This document shows, piece by piece, positions 1 through 10,500 of a stretch of 64,000 bases of DNA. The translations under genes and the position numbers were made by a program. Below the pieces are notes generated by a model. The model worked only from the letters and a program-made list of their open reading frames with translations, was not told the DNA's origin and did no database searches. This DNA comes from Tatumella morbirosei (GTDB lineage Bacteria > Pseudomonadota > Gammaproteobacteria > Enterobacterales > Enterobacteriaceae): positions 124,001-188,000 of the forward strand of contig NZ_JPKR02000002.1 in assembly GCF_000757425.2 (NCBI RefSeq), given 5' to 3'. The first letter of the stretch is position 1. Every line of letters starts with the position of its first letter.

Positions 1-800
1 CACTATTCACAATCCTCGATTCTGAACAGGAAGTGGATACCGGTACCCGTGTGGTAGAGCGTGCAGAAGGTGATATTGAGTTCCGTCACGTGACATTCAG
101 CTATCCTGGCCGCGAAATACCGGCATTGCATGACATCTCCATGAAGTTACCCGCAGGTAAGACGGTAGCTCTGGTGGGGCGTTCAGGGTCGGGTAAATCC
201 ACTATCGCCAGCCTGTTGACTCGTTTTTATGATATCCAGTCCGGGGAAATTACACTGGATGGTCATGACCTGCGGGAATATACATTGCATTCATTACGTG
301 ACCAGGTCGCTTTAGTTTCGCAGAATGTTCATTTATTCAATGACACCATTGCGAATAATATCGCTTATGCGCGTGAATCTAAGTACAGCCGTGAGGAAAT
401 AGAAAAGGTCGCTGAAATGGCTCACGCAATGGACTTTATTGGCAAAATGGAACACGGCCTGGATACGGTCATTGGTGAAAACGGGGTGCTACTCTCAGGG
501 GGGCAACGTCAGCGTATTGCTATCGCACGTGCTTTGTTACGTGACTGTCCGATCCTGATTCTGGATGAAGCAACGTCAGCGTTGGATACTGAATCTGAGA
601 GAGCGATTCAGGCAGCACTGGATGAACTGCAAAAGAATCGTACCTCGCTGGTTATTGCCCACCGGTTATCAACCATCGAGAAGGCTGATGAAATTGTGGT
701 GGTTGAAGATGGCAGAATCATTGAACGCGGTACTCATGCGGCCTTGCTGGAAAAAAGTGGGACTTATGCTCAGCTCCATAAAATGCAGTTTGGTCAATGA
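1..800 (+). CDS. msbA: Lipid A export ATP-binding/permease protein MsbA (3' part, start lies before the window)
   Basis: MsbA is the inner-membrane ABC half-transporter that flips core-lipid A from the cytoplasmic to the periplasmic leaflet. The reading frame is open from base 3, so only the nucleotide-binding domain and a short linker are present and the transmembrane part lies upstream. The Walker A motif (GRSGSGKST), Q-loop (SQNVHLF), signature (LSGGQRQR), Walker B ([12 protein letters not shown]) and H-loop (IAHRLST) appear in order, and the C-terminal residues (HKMQFGQ) match E. coli MsbA as recalled. The stop overlaps the lpxK start in ATGA, which suggests translational coupling. A GTG at 33 is internal to the gene and is not its start. 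Confidence 0.97.
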   Translation, partial: LFTILDSEQEVDTGTRVVERAEGDIEFRHVTFSYPGREIPALHDISMKLPAGKTVALVGRSGSGKSTIASLLTRFYDIQSGEITLDGHDLREYTLHSLRDQVALVSQNVHLFNDTIANNIAYARESKYSREEIEKVAEMAHAMDFIGKMEHGLDTVIGENGVLLSGGQRQRIAIARALLRDCPILILDEATSALDTESERAIQAALDELQKNRTSLVIAHRLSTIEKADEIVVVEDGRIIERGTHAALLEKSGTYAQLHKMQFGQ

Positions 801-1777
801 TTGATAAGTTATGGAGCGGTAAATCAGGGTGGTGGCGCTTGCTGCTACCCTTTTCATTTTTGTATGGTGCGGTCAGCGGATTGATTCGGCTGAGTTACGT
901 TAAAGGCTGGCGAAAAAGTTGGCGCGCACCGGTCCCGGTAGTGGTTGTCGGCAATCTGACGGCCGGAGGAAATGGCAAGACTCCGGTCGTTGTCTGGCTG
1001 GTAGAACAGTTGCAGGCCCGTGGGCTCAAAGCCGGAGTCGTGTCACGTGGTTACGGCGGCAAGGCTGACCATTATCCTCTGGTACTTAATGAGAGTACCA
1101 CTACGGCTGAAGCCGGGGATGAACCGGTGTTAATCTATCAGCGAACAGGAGCTCCGGTGGCAGTAGCTCCAAGGCGGGCAGATGCGGTTACCGCTTTACT
1201 GGGCGCGGAGAAGCCTGATGTCATTGTTACCGACGATGGTCTGCAACACTACGCTCTGCAGCGGGATATTGAGATAGTCGTCGTTGATGGGGTCAGGCGT
1301 TTTGGTAATGGCTGGTGGTTACCTGCCGGACCAATGAGAGAGCGGGAATCAAGATTACGCGAAGTCGATGCCGTGGTGGTTAACGGCGGTGAGACCGGAC
1401 AAAGAGAAATCGGTATGCAGCTTGTGGCAGGCGACGCAGTTAATTTGCTGAGTGGTGAGAGGCGAAACCTGTCCGACTTTTCCCGTGTAGTAGCGATGGC
1501 AGGAATTGGACACCCACCCCGTTTTTTCGCAACGCTCAGGTCGATGGGCCTTACACCTCTGGCCGAAATTGCTTTTGCTGACCACCATGCTTACAGCGTT
1601 CAGGAACTGGAACAGCTCGCTACAGCAGACCAGCCATTACTGATGACCGAAAAAGATGCCGTTAAATGCCGTAGTTTTGCCCGGGCTAACTGGTGGTATT
1701 TGCCGGTTACCGCACAGCTTCACGGTGATTCTGTCGAACCATTGCTTGAAAAAATCACCGGCCTCTGCCAGTCGTAA
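797..1777 (+). CDS. lpxK: Tetraacyldisaccharide 4'-kinase LpxK
   Basis: LpxK phosphorylates the 4' position of tetraacyldisaccharide 1-phosphate to give lipid IVA, the sixth step of the Raetz lipid A pathway, at the inner face of the inner membrane. The 326-residue length fits the family (about 328). A hydrophobic N-terminal stretch precedes a P-loop of the LpxK type ([12 protein letters not shown], about residues 52-63), and the conserved DDGLQH segment follows at about 149-154. The start overlaps the msbA stop in ATGA, so lipid A synthesis and export are coupled as in E. coli. Unlike E. coli, ycaQ does not follow. Confidence 0.97.
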   Translation: MIDKLWSGKSGWWRLLLPFSFLYGAVSGLIRLSYVKGWRKSWRAPVPVVVVGNLTAGGNGKTPVVVWLVEQLQARGLKAGVVSRGYGGKADHYPLVLNESTTTAEAGDEPVLIYQRTGAPVAVAPRRADAVTALLGAEKPDVIVTDDGLQHYALQRDIEIVVVDGVRRFGNGWWLPAGPMRERESRLREVDAVVVNGGETGQREIGMQLVAGDAVNLLSGERRNLSDFSRVVAMAGIGHPPRFFATLRSMGLTPLAEIAFADHHAYSVQELEQLATADQPLLMTEKDAVKCRSFARANWWYLPVTAQLHGDSVEPLLEKITGLCQS

Positions 1778-1821
1778 ACTCCCTGATTCGCAGACTAATC
1801 AAGACGTACGCGCCTGAAGTT

Positions 1822-1837
1822 AGGGGGGGGCTCCCCT
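1822..1837 (+). other. G8 tract folding into a small GC hairpin, lpxK-ycaR gap
   Basis: The 153-base gap between lpxK and ycaR holds a run of eight G (1823-1830), and AGGGG can pair with CCCCT across a six-base loop. No T-run follows, so a factor-independent terminator is doubtful. In E. coli this gap is occupied by ycaQ; no ycaQ-like sequence is visible here. Confidence 0.4.
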
Positions 1838-1930
1838 CTGAGAAATCCTCCATACGACAAACAATGTCTCCTGTGCCGGTGGCTGTGATATGCTAATCAA
1901 CTGCACCCTGCGGTCCGTGATGGAGGAAAT

Positions 1931-2113
1931 ATGGATCACCGTTTACTTGAAATAGTGGCATGCCCTGTCTGCAATGGTAAGTTGCAATATAACCAACAAC
2001 TACAGGAACTGACCTGTAAAGCCGACGGCTTAGCCTACCCGGTACGTGACGGAATTCCGGTCTTGCTGGAAAATGAAGCCCGGCCCCTGACCGCGGAAGA
2101 GAGCCTGCCATGA
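1931..2113 (+). CDS. ycaR: YcaR, UPF0434/Trm112-like small zinc-ribbon protein
   Basis: This 60-residue protein has an N-terminal CPVC at residues 11-14 and one more cysteine at about 31, typical of the YcaR/Trm112-like family, which usually lies beside kdsB. Family members resemble the Trm112 activator of methyltransferases, but the role of the bacterial protein is not established. A strong ribosome-binding site (GGAGG, 1922-1926) precedes the ATG. The gene overlaps kdsB by four bases (ATGA at 2110-2113), so the two are probably translated together. Confidence 0.93.
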   Translation: MDHRLLEIVACPVCNGKLQYNQQLQELTCKADGLAYPVRDGIPVLLENEARPLTAEESLP

Positions 2114-2862
2114 GTTTTGTGGTCATCATTCCGGCACGTTATGCTTCAACACGGTTGCCCGGCAAACCGCTGGTGGATATTAATGGTCAGCCGATGGTGG
2201 TTCATGTACTGCACAAAGCTCTGGCATCCGGAGCATCACGGGTCATTGTCGCGACTGACCATCCTGACGTTGCCGCTGCGGTTAGGATGGCTGGCGGGGA
2301 AGTCTGTATGACGCGTGAAGATCATCATTCAGGCACTGAGCGACTGGCAGAAGTCATCGCTAAGTATGAGTTTCCTGATGATACGATCATCGTTAATGTC
2401 CAGGGTGATGAACCACTGGTTCCGCCGGTGATTATTCGCCAGGTCGCGGATAATCTGGCAAAAGCGACCTCAGGTATGGCAACGCTGGCTGTTCCGATTG
2501 CAGATGCACAAGAGGCATTTAATCCAAATGCGGTAAAAGTTGTTACCGATCATCAGGGTTATGCTCTCTATTTTTCACGTGCGACGATCCCATGGGATCG
2601 TCAGCGCTATGAGCATTCGCGTGAACAGGCAGGAGATACTCTGCTCCGACATATTGGTATTTATGCTTACCGCGCAGGGTTTATCCGGCGTTATATCAGC
2701 TGGCAACCTTGTGCACTGGAGCAAATTGAGTTGCTGGAACAACTGCGTGTCCTTTGGTATGGCGAAAAGATTCATGTCGATGTCGCTATTGAAACACCTC
2801 AGGTGGGCGTCGATACGCCGCACGACCTGCAACGTGTTCGCGAAATTTTGGCCAGTAAGTAA
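2110..2862 (+). CDS. kdsB: 3-deoxy-manno-octulosonate cytidylyltransferase (CMP-Kdo synthetase) KdsB
   Basis: KdsB couples CTP and Kdo to form CMP-Kdo, the donor for Kdo transfer onto lipid IVA. The 250-residue length agrees with the family (248 in E. coli). The N-terminal nucleotide-binding motif ([14 protein letters not shown], about residues 8-21) and the NVQGDEPL segment (about 96-103) are intact, as is the GIYAYR region. The overlap with ycaR and the proximity of lpxK and msbA make this an LPS inner-core and lipid A cluster. Confidence 0.97.
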   Translation: MSFVVIIPARYASTRLPGKPLVDINGQPMVVHVLHKALASGASRVIVATDHPDVAAAVRMAGGEVCMTREDHHSGTERLAEVIAKYEFPDDTIIVNVQGDEPLVPPVIIRQVADNLAKATSGMATLAVPIADAQEAFNPNAVKVVTDHQGYALYFSRATIPWDRQRYEHSREQAGDTLLRHIGIYAYRAGFIRRYISWQPCALEQIELLEQLRVLWYGEKIHVDVAIETPQVGVDTPHDLQRVREILASK

Positions 2863-2922
2863 TCTGTGGTGTCAGCGGAGACCGGAACAGTTTCCGCTGA
2901 CAGGCAGTTTTCAGGAGGAAAC

Positions 2923-3816
2923 ATGGAACTGTTAAAATCAGAGCTTAGTCTTATCCTCGGTGAATCGGTTAGCAGAGTCGAGACCCTGAACTGTCAGCCT
3001 CAGTCCTGTCTGTATGCCCTCTATGATCAATCCGGACAGGCTATGCCTATGGCTGTCCGCTATTTCTCACAGCCAGGTCTGGCAGAGCAGGAAGCCAGAA
3101 AACTGATGTTGTTAAGACAGAAGGGGACAGTGCATGTGCCTACTGTTTATGGGGTAGTTCTCAGCGAAAGGCCACCTTTTCACGAATTATTACTGGTTGA
3201 ACGTTTAGGCGGGATATCTGCTGAAGTCCCGGCACATTCGGCACAGCAATGGGGGTCGCTCGAACAGCAAATCATTGATGGTTTGTCAGCCTGGCATAGT
3301 CAGTCAGCCGACGGGATGAGTGGCTATATTGACAGTAGCCAGAATCTGAGCTGGCCTGACTGGTATTTTCAGTACACTTCAGTGCTTTTTTCGCTGCTAC
3401 AACAAAAACGACCCTCGGTGATTTCTGCGGACGATCAGCAAATTTTACACCGGACTCAGGTCCGTCATGATGAATTGTTTGCCGATCTCAGCCAGCCGAA
3501 CGTGATGATCCACGGCAATCTCGAATTAAAAAATATCATCAAAGATTCCCATACTGACCGGCTGTTGGCTATGGTTCAGCCAGGCAGGATGCTCTGGGCC
3601 CCGGCAGAGTATGAACTGTTTCGGCTGTGGACGGAGGCTGCGGGGCAGAGTTTGGTCCTTGCTTACCGTCAACGGTATCCGCTGGATGAAGGCTTTATCT
3701 GGCGCTGTGCTTTATACCGGTTATGGTATGAAGTAGAGCAGGTGGTGTATAACCGTCCATTTTCTGCCCGGTTATTTGCTCAAGCCAAAACAGACCTTTT
3801 GCCCTGGCTTGGCTGA
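2923..3816 (+). CDS. ycbJ: YcbJ, aminoglycoside-phosphotransferase-like protein of unknown substrate
   Basis: YcbJ belongs to a kinase-like family related to aminoglycoside phosphotransferases, with no established substrate. An open frame begins at GTG 2866, but ATG 2923 is chosen because CAGGAGGAAAC lies directly upstream and the resulting 297 residues equal the E. coli length. The expected catalytic segment reads VMIHGNLELKNII (about residues 199-211): a His and two Asn stand where active kinases have HGDxxxxN, so the catalytic Asp is replaced by Asn. That may mean a non-catalytic protein or a variant active site. It sits between kdsB and elyC, as in E. coli. Confidence 0.88.
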   Translation: MELLKSELSLILGESVSRVETLNCQPQSCLYALYDQSGQAMPMAVRYFSQPGLAEQEARKLMLLRQKGTVHVPTVYGVVLSERPPFHELLLVERLGGISAEVPAHSAQQWGSLEQQIIDGLSAWHSQSADGMSGYIDSSQNLSWPDWYFQYTSVLFSLLQQKRPSVISADDQQILHRTQVRHDELFADLSQPNVMIHGNLELKNIIKDSHTDRLLAMVQPGRMLWAPAEYELFRLWTEAAGQSLVLAYRQRYPLDEGFIWRCALYRLWYEVEQVVYNRPFSARLFAQAKTDLLPWLG

Positions 3817-3820
3817 TCAC

Positions 3821-4585
3821 TTAACCAGTTAGCTTCTGCCATAACCTGCCCAGTGTTTCGTACCAGGCTCGCTCGCTGTGAGATAGCCATAGTGCAGAAG
3901 GCGTTATTCTCTCCCACCAATTTAACGGGCTGCTGATAGCCAGTTGGTTTGCAGGTGCAGGGTAAGGGTGTAATCCCTGTCGCTGGAAAAATACCATGGC
4001 TCTCGGCAGATGATTTGCAGAGGTCACCAGCAATAAAGAGTGGCTACCCACCACATTTTTTACTGCCATAGCTTCCTCAGCGGTATCTTTAGGCTGATCA
4101 AGCTCGATAATATCTGTGGCTGGTACTCCCAGAGAGATGGCAACTTCTGCGGCAACACTGGCATTGCTGCGAGGATTCCCTCCGGCTCTGGCGCCGGTAA
4201 AAATTAATTTTGCTCCCGGGCTTAGGCGCCATTGGCGGACACCTTCTGCTACCCGGGGCAGGCTGTTACCAATCAGGTTCGATCCGGGCGCCCATTCAGG
4301 ATTGAAGGTATAGCCTCCCCCCAAAACCACGATATAATCAACCGGCTGCTTTCCCTGCCAGGTAGGGTAGTGATTTTCCAGTGGGGCAAGTAATCGATCA
4401 GCAACAGGCTGCAGGCTTAATAACAATAAAATCAGCCAACTGACCGAAATCATTATTTTGGCGGTTTTTTGCCGCTGGGTGAACCAGAGTAATAACAGCC
4501 CACAGGCCATTAACAGGATGATGACCGGCAGAGGAGAGAGTAGTGAGCCAATCAATTTTTTAACCATAAACAGCATAAATATCAC
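3821..4585 (-). CDS. elyC: Envelope biogenesis factor ElyC (YcbC, DUF218)
   Basis: ElyC is an inner-membrane protein needed for peptidoglycan assembly at low temperature in E. coli, through an incompletely known effect on the lipid carrier. Two hydrophobic segments lie near residues 10-30 and 40-60, followed by a periplasmic DUF218 domain with the motifs VVLGGGY (about 86-92), KLIFTGA and LLLVTSANHLPRAM. The 254-residue length matches the family. The gene converges on ycbJ with a gap of four bases and diverges from cmoM. Two more in-frame ATGs lie within the first seven codons, so the exact start is uncertain by a few residues. Confidence 0.93.
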   Translation of the reverse strand: MIFMLFMVKKLIGSLLSPLPVIILLMACGLLLLWFTQRQKTAKIMISVSWLILLLLSLQPVADRLLAPLENHYPTWQGKQPVDYIVVLGGGYTFNPEWAPGSNLIGNSLPRVAEGVRQWRLSPGAKLIFTGARAGGNPRSNASVAAEVAISLGVPATDIIELDQPKDTAEEAMAVKNVVGSHSLLLVTSANHLPRAMVFFQRQGLHPYPAPANQLAISSPLNWWERITPSALWLSHSERAWYETLGRLWQKLTG

Positions 4586-4699
4586 CAGTTTTGTCTGAAA
4601 AAACAGCAGCCGGTCGCAATCTCAGGGATGAAAGCTACATTCTTGCAAGAGCTGTGACAAAATAGCATATTTCGTTCATCACCCGTCCGGAGCTTTAGC

Positions 4700-5479
4700 A
4701 TGAAGGATCGTAATTTTGATGATCTTGCGGAGAAATTTACTCAAAATATTTACGGTACCGCAAAAGGTCAAATCCGTCAGGCAATTCTCTGGGATGAACT
4801 GGATGCTATATTAGCGAATCTTCCGCAGCGAGCTTTATCGGTGGTAGATGCCGGCGGTGGTATTGGGCAAATTTCCAGCAAGCTGGCATTACAGGGACAT
4901 AATGTCCTGTTAGGTGATGTTTCAGGGGAAATGCTCAGGCGTGCCGAACACCATGCCAGGCAGTTGGGTGCCGACCAAAATATGGTTTTTAAACAAATGC
5001 GGGCTCAGGATATCGCTGACCATTTGGTTCAGCCCGCGGATCTGGTATTGTTCCATGCTGTGCTGGAATGGATCGCGGAGCCTGAACTGACGCTAAAGGC
5101 ATTATATGACGCGTTAACCCCCGGAGGGATATTGTCGCTTATGTTTTATAATCTTCATGGATTGACGATGCAGAATCTGACACTGGGTAATTTTGGTTAT
5201 CTGCGGGCAGATATGAAAAAGCGTAAGAAGAAGACGTTGTCGCCGGATTACCCCCGCGATCCACAGCAAGTCTACCGTTGGCTGGCTGACTGCGGATTTA
5301 CTATTGAACAGCGGGCAGGGATCCGGGTGTTCAGCGATTTTATTCGTGATATGCCCCCAAGTGCTAATGGCTTTGATGGGATCCTGGAAATGGAACGGCG
5401 CTTCTGCCGTCAGGAACCTTTTCTCAGTCTGGGCCGATATATTCATGTCACCGCGCGTAAACCTCTGCAAAAGGATTAA
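4700..5479 (+). CDS. cmoM: tRNA 5-carboxymethoxyuridine methyltransferase CmoM (SmtA)
   Basis: CmoM methylates 5-carboxymethoxyuridine at the wobble position (34) of several tRNAs, using S-adenosylmethionine, to give the methyl ester mcmo5U. The 259-residue protein has a class I methyltransferase fold with the SAM motif [10 protein letters not shown] (about residues 48-57), an acidic residue ending the second strand (LLGDVS) and the segment [10 protein letters not shown]. The C-terminal [10 protein letters not shown] matches E. coli CmoM as recalled. It ends two bases before mukF and forms the first gene of the cmoM-mukFEB operon, as in E. coli. Confidence 0.96.
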   Translation: MKDRNFDDLAEKFTQNIYGTAKGQIRQAILWDELDAILANLPQRALSVVDAGGGIGQISSKLALQGHNVLLGDVSGEMLRRAEHHARQLGADQNMVFKQMRAQDIADHLVQPADLVLFHAVLEWIAEPELTLKALYDALTPGGILSLMFYNLHGLTMQNLTLGNFGYLRADMKKRKKKTLSPDYPRDPQQVYRWLADCGFTIEQRAGIRVFSDFIRDMPPSANGFDGILEMERRFCRQEPFLSLGRYIHVTARKPLQKD

Positions 5480-5481
5480 TT

Positions 5482-6804
5482 ATGAGTGATTTCTCCCAGA
5501 CGATCCCGGAGTTGGTTTCCTGGGCCCGTACCAGCGATTTTTCTATATCGCTGCCGACGGAGCGTCTGGCTTTCCTGCTGGCGATCGCGACGCTGAATGG
5601 CGAAAGGATGGATGGTGAACTGAGTGAAGGTGAACTGATAGATGGTTTCCGTCACGTCAGTAATGCCTTTGAACAAACCAGTGAAACCGTCCAGGCCAGA
5701 GCGAATAACGCAATTAATGATATGGTAAAACAGCGATTACTCAATCGTTTTACCAGCGAACAGGCGGATGGTCATGCGATCTACCGTCTGACCCCGTTAG
5801 GGATTGGAATTACTGATTATTATATTCGTCAGCGTGAGTTTTCGACGCTGCGTCTGTCTATGCAATTGTCAATTGTGGCCAATGAGCTGAAACGAGCGGC
5901 CGATGCCGCAGAAGAAAATGGCGACGAATTTCACTGGCATCGCAACGTGTTCGCGCCCCTTAAATATTCGGTAGCAGAAATTTTCGACAGCATTGATTTG
6001 ACACAGCGTAGCATGGATGAACAGCAACAGGGGGTTAAAGACGATATCGCAGCGTTGCTGAATAAAGACTGGCGAGCGGCGATTTCCAGCTGTGAATTAT
6101 TACTCTCCGAGACCTCCGGTACGCTGCGTGAACTACAGGATACCCTCGAAGCGGCCGGTGATAAATTGCAGGCCAGTCTGATGCGAATTCAGGATGCGAC
6201 ACTTAACAGCCCTGATTTAGGGTTTGTCGATAAGCTGGTGTTTGATTTACAGAGTAAATTAGACAGGATCACCAGCTGGGGCCAACAAGCGATAGACCTG
6301 TGGATTGGCTATGACCGACATGTCCATAAGTTCATTCGTACCGCTATCGACATGGACAAAAACCGGGTTTTCGCCCAGCGTTTACGCCAGTCAGTTCAGA
6401 ATTATTTTCAGTCTCCATGGGCTTTGACCTATGCAAATGCTGACCGCCTGTTTGATACCCGTGAAGATGAGCTGACCTTGCGTAATGAAGAGGTCACGGG
6501 CGAATTACCGGCCGAGCTGGAATTTGAAGAATTTAATGAAATCAGAGAACAACTGGCAGCAATGATTGAAGAAGCATTGCGTGTCTACAAACAGCAATCC
6601 ATCCCACTGAATCTGGCCGATGTGATGAAAGAATATCTGTCTCAGTATCCGCGGGCGCGGCATTTCGATTTAGCGCGCATCGTTATCGATCAGGCAGTAC
6701 GGTTAGGCGTTTCCGAGGCTGACTTAGCAGGACTGCCTGCCGGGTGGCAAATTATAAATGATTACGGAGCCAAGGTGCAGGCACATGTCATCGACAAATA
6801 TTGA
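5482..6804 (+). CDS. mukF: Chromosome partition protein MukF (kleisin)
   Basis: MukF is the kleisin subunit of the MukBEF condensin: it dimerises through its N-terminal winged helix, binds MukE in the middle and bridges MukB heads through its C-terminus. The length (440 residues) is the same as in E. coli. The N-terminal [12 protein letters not shown] and the C-terminal [22 protein letters not shown] are highly conserved. The gene follows cmoM by two bases and overlaps mukE by 20 bases, an arrangement that probably keeps subunit ratios fixed. Confidence 0.98.
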   Translation: MSDFSQTIPELVSWARTSDFSISLPTERLAFLLAIATLNGERMDGELSEGELIDGFRHVSNAFEQTSETVQARANNAINDMVKQRLLNRFTSEQADGHAIYRLTPLGIGITDYYIRQREFSTLRLSMQLSIVANELKRAADAAEENGDEFHWHRNVFAPLKYSVAEIFDSIDLTQRSMDEQQQGVKDDIAALLNKDWRAAISSCELLLSETSGTLRELQDTLEAAGDKLQASLMRIQDATLNSPDLGFVDKLVFDLQSKLDRITSWGQQAIDLWIGYDRHVHKFIRTAIDMDKNRVFAQRLRQSVQNYFQSPWALTYANADRLFDTREDELTLRNEEVTGELPAELEFEEFNEIREQLAAMIEEALRVYKQQSIPLNLADVMKEYLSQYPRARHFDLARIVIDQAVRLGVSEADLAGLPAGWQIINDYGAKVQAHVIDKY

Positions 6805-7510
6805 ACAAGTGATGCCGGTTAAACTGGCACAGGCACTGGCTAACCCGATTTTTCCGGCGCTGGACAGTCAGCTTAGAGCAGGCCGGCATATTGGTTTTGA
6901 AGAATTAGACAATCATGCCTTTTTAATGGATTTTCAGGGTGAACTGGAAGAATTCTATTCCCGTTACCATGTGGAATTGATCCGTGCTCCGGAAGGATTC
7001 TTTTATCTGCGACCGCGTTCTACCACGTTGATTTCACGCTCTGTGATGTCTGAACTGGATATGATGGTCGGTAAAATCCTTTGTTATCTCTACCTCAGCC
7101 CCGAACGGCTGGCCAACGAAGGCATCTTTACCCAGCAGGAACTGTACGATGAGCTGTTGTCTCTGGCTGATGAGTCGAAACTGTTGCGCTTTGTTAATCA
7201 GCGTTCTACCGGTTCTGATTTCGACCGTGCAAAATTACAGGAAAAGGTGCGTGCCTCACTCAACCGCCTGCGCCGGCTGGGTATGGTCTGGTTTATGGGC
7301 AATGACAACAGTAAGTTCCGGATTATGGAGTCAGTGTTCCGTTTCGGTGCTGAAGTCCGCAGTGGTGACGAACCACGTGAAGCGCAGTTACGTTTAATAC
7401 GTGACGGAGAAGGTGTTTCTCTGGAATCGCAGGATAAAGCCAGCCAGACAGAAGCAGAAAATGAGATCAGTGATGATGCCGCTGACCGCGGGGAGGATGA
7501 CGAGGAATGA
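6785..7510 (+). CDS. mukE: Chromosome partition protein MukE
   Basis: MukE is the small KITE-type winged-helix subunit that binds MukF and regulates the MukB ATPase and DNA loading. The frame is open from 6758, but ATG 6785 is preferred because the encoded start ([18 protein letters not shown]) is identical to E. coli MukE as recalled. That gives 241 residues against 234. The extra length lies in the acidic C-terminal tail rich in Asp and Glu. The start is within the last 20 bases of mukF and the stop overlaps the mukB ATG in ATGA. Confidence 0.98.
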   Translation: MSSTNIEQVMPVKLAQALANPIFPALDSQLRAGRHIGFEELDNHAFLMDFQGELEEFYSRYHVELIRAPEGFFYLRPRSTTLISRSVMSELDMMVGKILCYLYLSPERLANEGIFTQQELYDELLSLADESKLLRFVNQRSTGSDFDRAKLQEKVRASLNRLRRLGMVWFMGNDNSKFRIMESVFRFGAEVRSGDEPREAQLRLIRDGEGVSLESQDKASQTEAENEISDDAADRGEDDEE

Positions 7511-10500
7511 TTGAACGTGGAAAGTTTCGATCGCTGACATTGATTAACTGGAACGGTTTTTTTGCCCGGACCTTTGATCTTGACGATATGGTGACCACGC
7601 TGTCCGGAGGAAATGGCGCCGGTAAATCCACCACTATGGCCGCCTTTATTACCGCCTTAATTCCTGATCTGACATTGCTGCATTTCAGAAATACCACCGA
7701 AGCGGGAGCCACCAGTGGTTCACGTGATAAGGGGCTGCACGGTAAACTCCGTGCCGGAGTGTGTTACGCGGTACTGGATGTGGTTAATTCCCGCGGACAG
7801 CGCTCTGTGGTGGGAGTGCGTTTACAGCAAATCTCAGGGCGTGATAAGAAAGTCGATATTAAAGCGTTTAGTGTTCATGACTTGCCTGAGTCAATTGCCC
7901 CGACAGAATTACTGACGGAAATCGTTAACAGTCGCCAGGCGAAGGTACTGCCGCTTAATGATGTGAAAGAACGACTGGATGCCGAAGAAGGTGTGACTTT
8001 CCGTCAGTATAACTCTGTTACTGACTACCACAGTATGATGTTTGAGCAGGGAATCGTTGCCCGTCGACTTCGTACCCAGGGGGATCGCAGCAAATATTAC
8101 CGTCTAATTGAAGCCTCGTTATATGGTGGGATTTCCAGTGCGATAACCCGCTCACTGCGTGATTACCTGTTGCCTGAAAACGGTGGAGTTCGTAAAGCAT
8201 TCCAGGATATGGAAGCGGCTCTGCGTGAGAATCGCATGACCCTGGAAGCTATTCGTGTCACTCAGTCAGACCGTAACCTGTTTAAGCACCTGATCACTGA
8301 GGCGACTGATTATGTCGCCGCCGATTACATGCGTCATGCCAATGAACGCCGGATTCATCTGGATGGTGCACTGTTACTGAGAAATGAACTCTTTACCGGG
8401 CGTAAAGAGTTAGCCAGCGGTCAATACCGGCATGTTGAAATGGCAAGGGAACTGTCAGAGCATTCGGCCGCAGAAGGGTCTCTGGAATCAGATTACCAGG
8501 CCGCCAGTGATCATCTGAACCTGGTGCAGACTGCCGTGCGTCAGCAGGAAAAAATTGAGCGTTATGAAAGTGAACTTGATGAACTGACCTACCGGCTCGA
8601 AGAACAAAATGAAGTTGTGGCGGAAGCTGAAGAGATCTTTGAAGATAACCAGCAACGAGCGGAAGCCGCGGAGATCGAAGTTGATGAGCTGAAGAGTCAG
8701 TTGGCTGACTTCCAGCAGGCGCTGGATGTTCAGCAGACGCGTGCTATTCAATATCAACAGGCCATTCAGGCATTGCAGCGTGCCCGGGAACTTTGTCAGA
8801 TTCCTGACCTGACACTGGACAGTGCCGAAGAGTGGCAGGAACGCTTCAGTGCCCGTGAGGAAGAGGCCACCAGCCTTTTACTGTCGCTTGAACAAAAGCT
8901 GAGTGTGGCTGAAGCAGCTCACAGCCAGTTTGAACAGGCACTTGAACTGGTCACCCAAATTTCGGGCCCGGTAAGCCGTCACGATGCATGGCAGACCGGA
9001 CGTGAAATTGTCCGTGAAGCTGCAACCCAGCGGCATTACGCCGATCAGCTCTCTTCACTGCGTCTGCGTCTGGCAGAACTTGAACAGCGGTTACGTGAGC
9101 AAAATGAGGCCGATCGTTTGCTGGCCGATTTCTGTAAAAGCCAGGGGCAGCAGTATGATGCAGATGCGCTGGAAGGCTTGCATCGTGAACTGGAAGCTCA
9201 GATTGAGGCGCTATCTGAAACCGTGGCTAATGCCGGCGAGCAGCGGTTATCTCTGCGCCAGACGCTGAGTCAGATACGAGATAAAATAACCTCCCTGACC
9301 AGTAAAGCACCACACTGGCTGGCAGCACAGGAAATACTGACTCAGTTAAGCGAACAAACCGGCCAGGCATTAACCAATAGTCAGCAGGTGACGGGTTACA
9401 TGCAACAACTGCTGGAACGTGAGCGCGAAACAACGGTGGAACGTGATGCTGTTGCCGCGAAGAAACGTGAAGCAGAGCAACAGATTGAACGCCTCAGTCA
9501 GCCGGGTGGTGCTGAAGATGCCCGCCTCAACCAGCTGGCTGAAAAGTTTGGTGGCGTCTTATTATCTGAAATCTATGATGATGTCACTCTGGATGATGCT
9601 CCGTATTTCTCGGCGTTATACGGGCCGTCGCGCCATGCCATCGTAGTCCCTGATTTATCTCTGATTCAGGAACAACTTTCCGGTCTGGAAGACTGTCCGG
9701 AAGATCTCTACCTGATTGAAGGGGATCCGCAGTCATTTGATGACAGTGTGTTCAGTGTTGATGAGTTGGAAGGCGCGGTCATTGTTAAGGTGGCTGATCG
9801 CCAGTGGCGTTATTCCCGGTTCCCTAAAGTGCCTCTGTTCGGCAGGGCTGCCAGAGAAAATCAGCTGGAATTACTGCATAACGAACGTGAAAAACTGGCC
9901 GAAACTTATGCCACATTGTCGTTCGATGTTCAGAAAACTCAGAGATTGCATCAATCTTTCAGTCGTTTTATCGGCAGCCATCTGGCCATTGCATTTGAGC
10001 AGGACCCCGAGGAACAAATTCGTCAACTGAACAGCCAACGCATTGATATTGAACGTTCTCTGAGTCAGCATGAAAACGAGACTGTTCAGCAGCGTCAGCA
10101 GTATGAAGCGGCAAAAGAAGGGGTTTCCCGATTAAACCGGTTACTGCCACGGGTGAGTCTGTTACAGGATGAAACACTGGCAGATCGTTGTGAAGAAATC
10201 CGTGAACAGGTAGAGGAAGCGCAGGAAGCTTCCCGCTATCTGCACCAGCATGGAAGTAAAATCACAAAACTTGAGACTCTGTTACCGGTACTACAGAGCG
10301 ATCCTCAACAGCATGCACAGCTACAGGCTGATTATCAGACAGCTCAACAGAAGCAGCGTGAGTATCGCCAGCAGTCGTTTGCGCTTACTGAAGTTCTGCA
10401 ACGCCGGGCCCATTTCAGCTATGCCGACTCAGGCAGTATGCTGGATGGCAACAGTGATCTCAGTAATAAATTACGCAAGCAGCTGGAACAGGCAGAAGGA

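Noticed and set aside
1822-1837. G8 tract as a phase-variation switch
   Set aside because: It lies between genes in no open frame and at no recognised promoter spacer; kept only as a gap observation.
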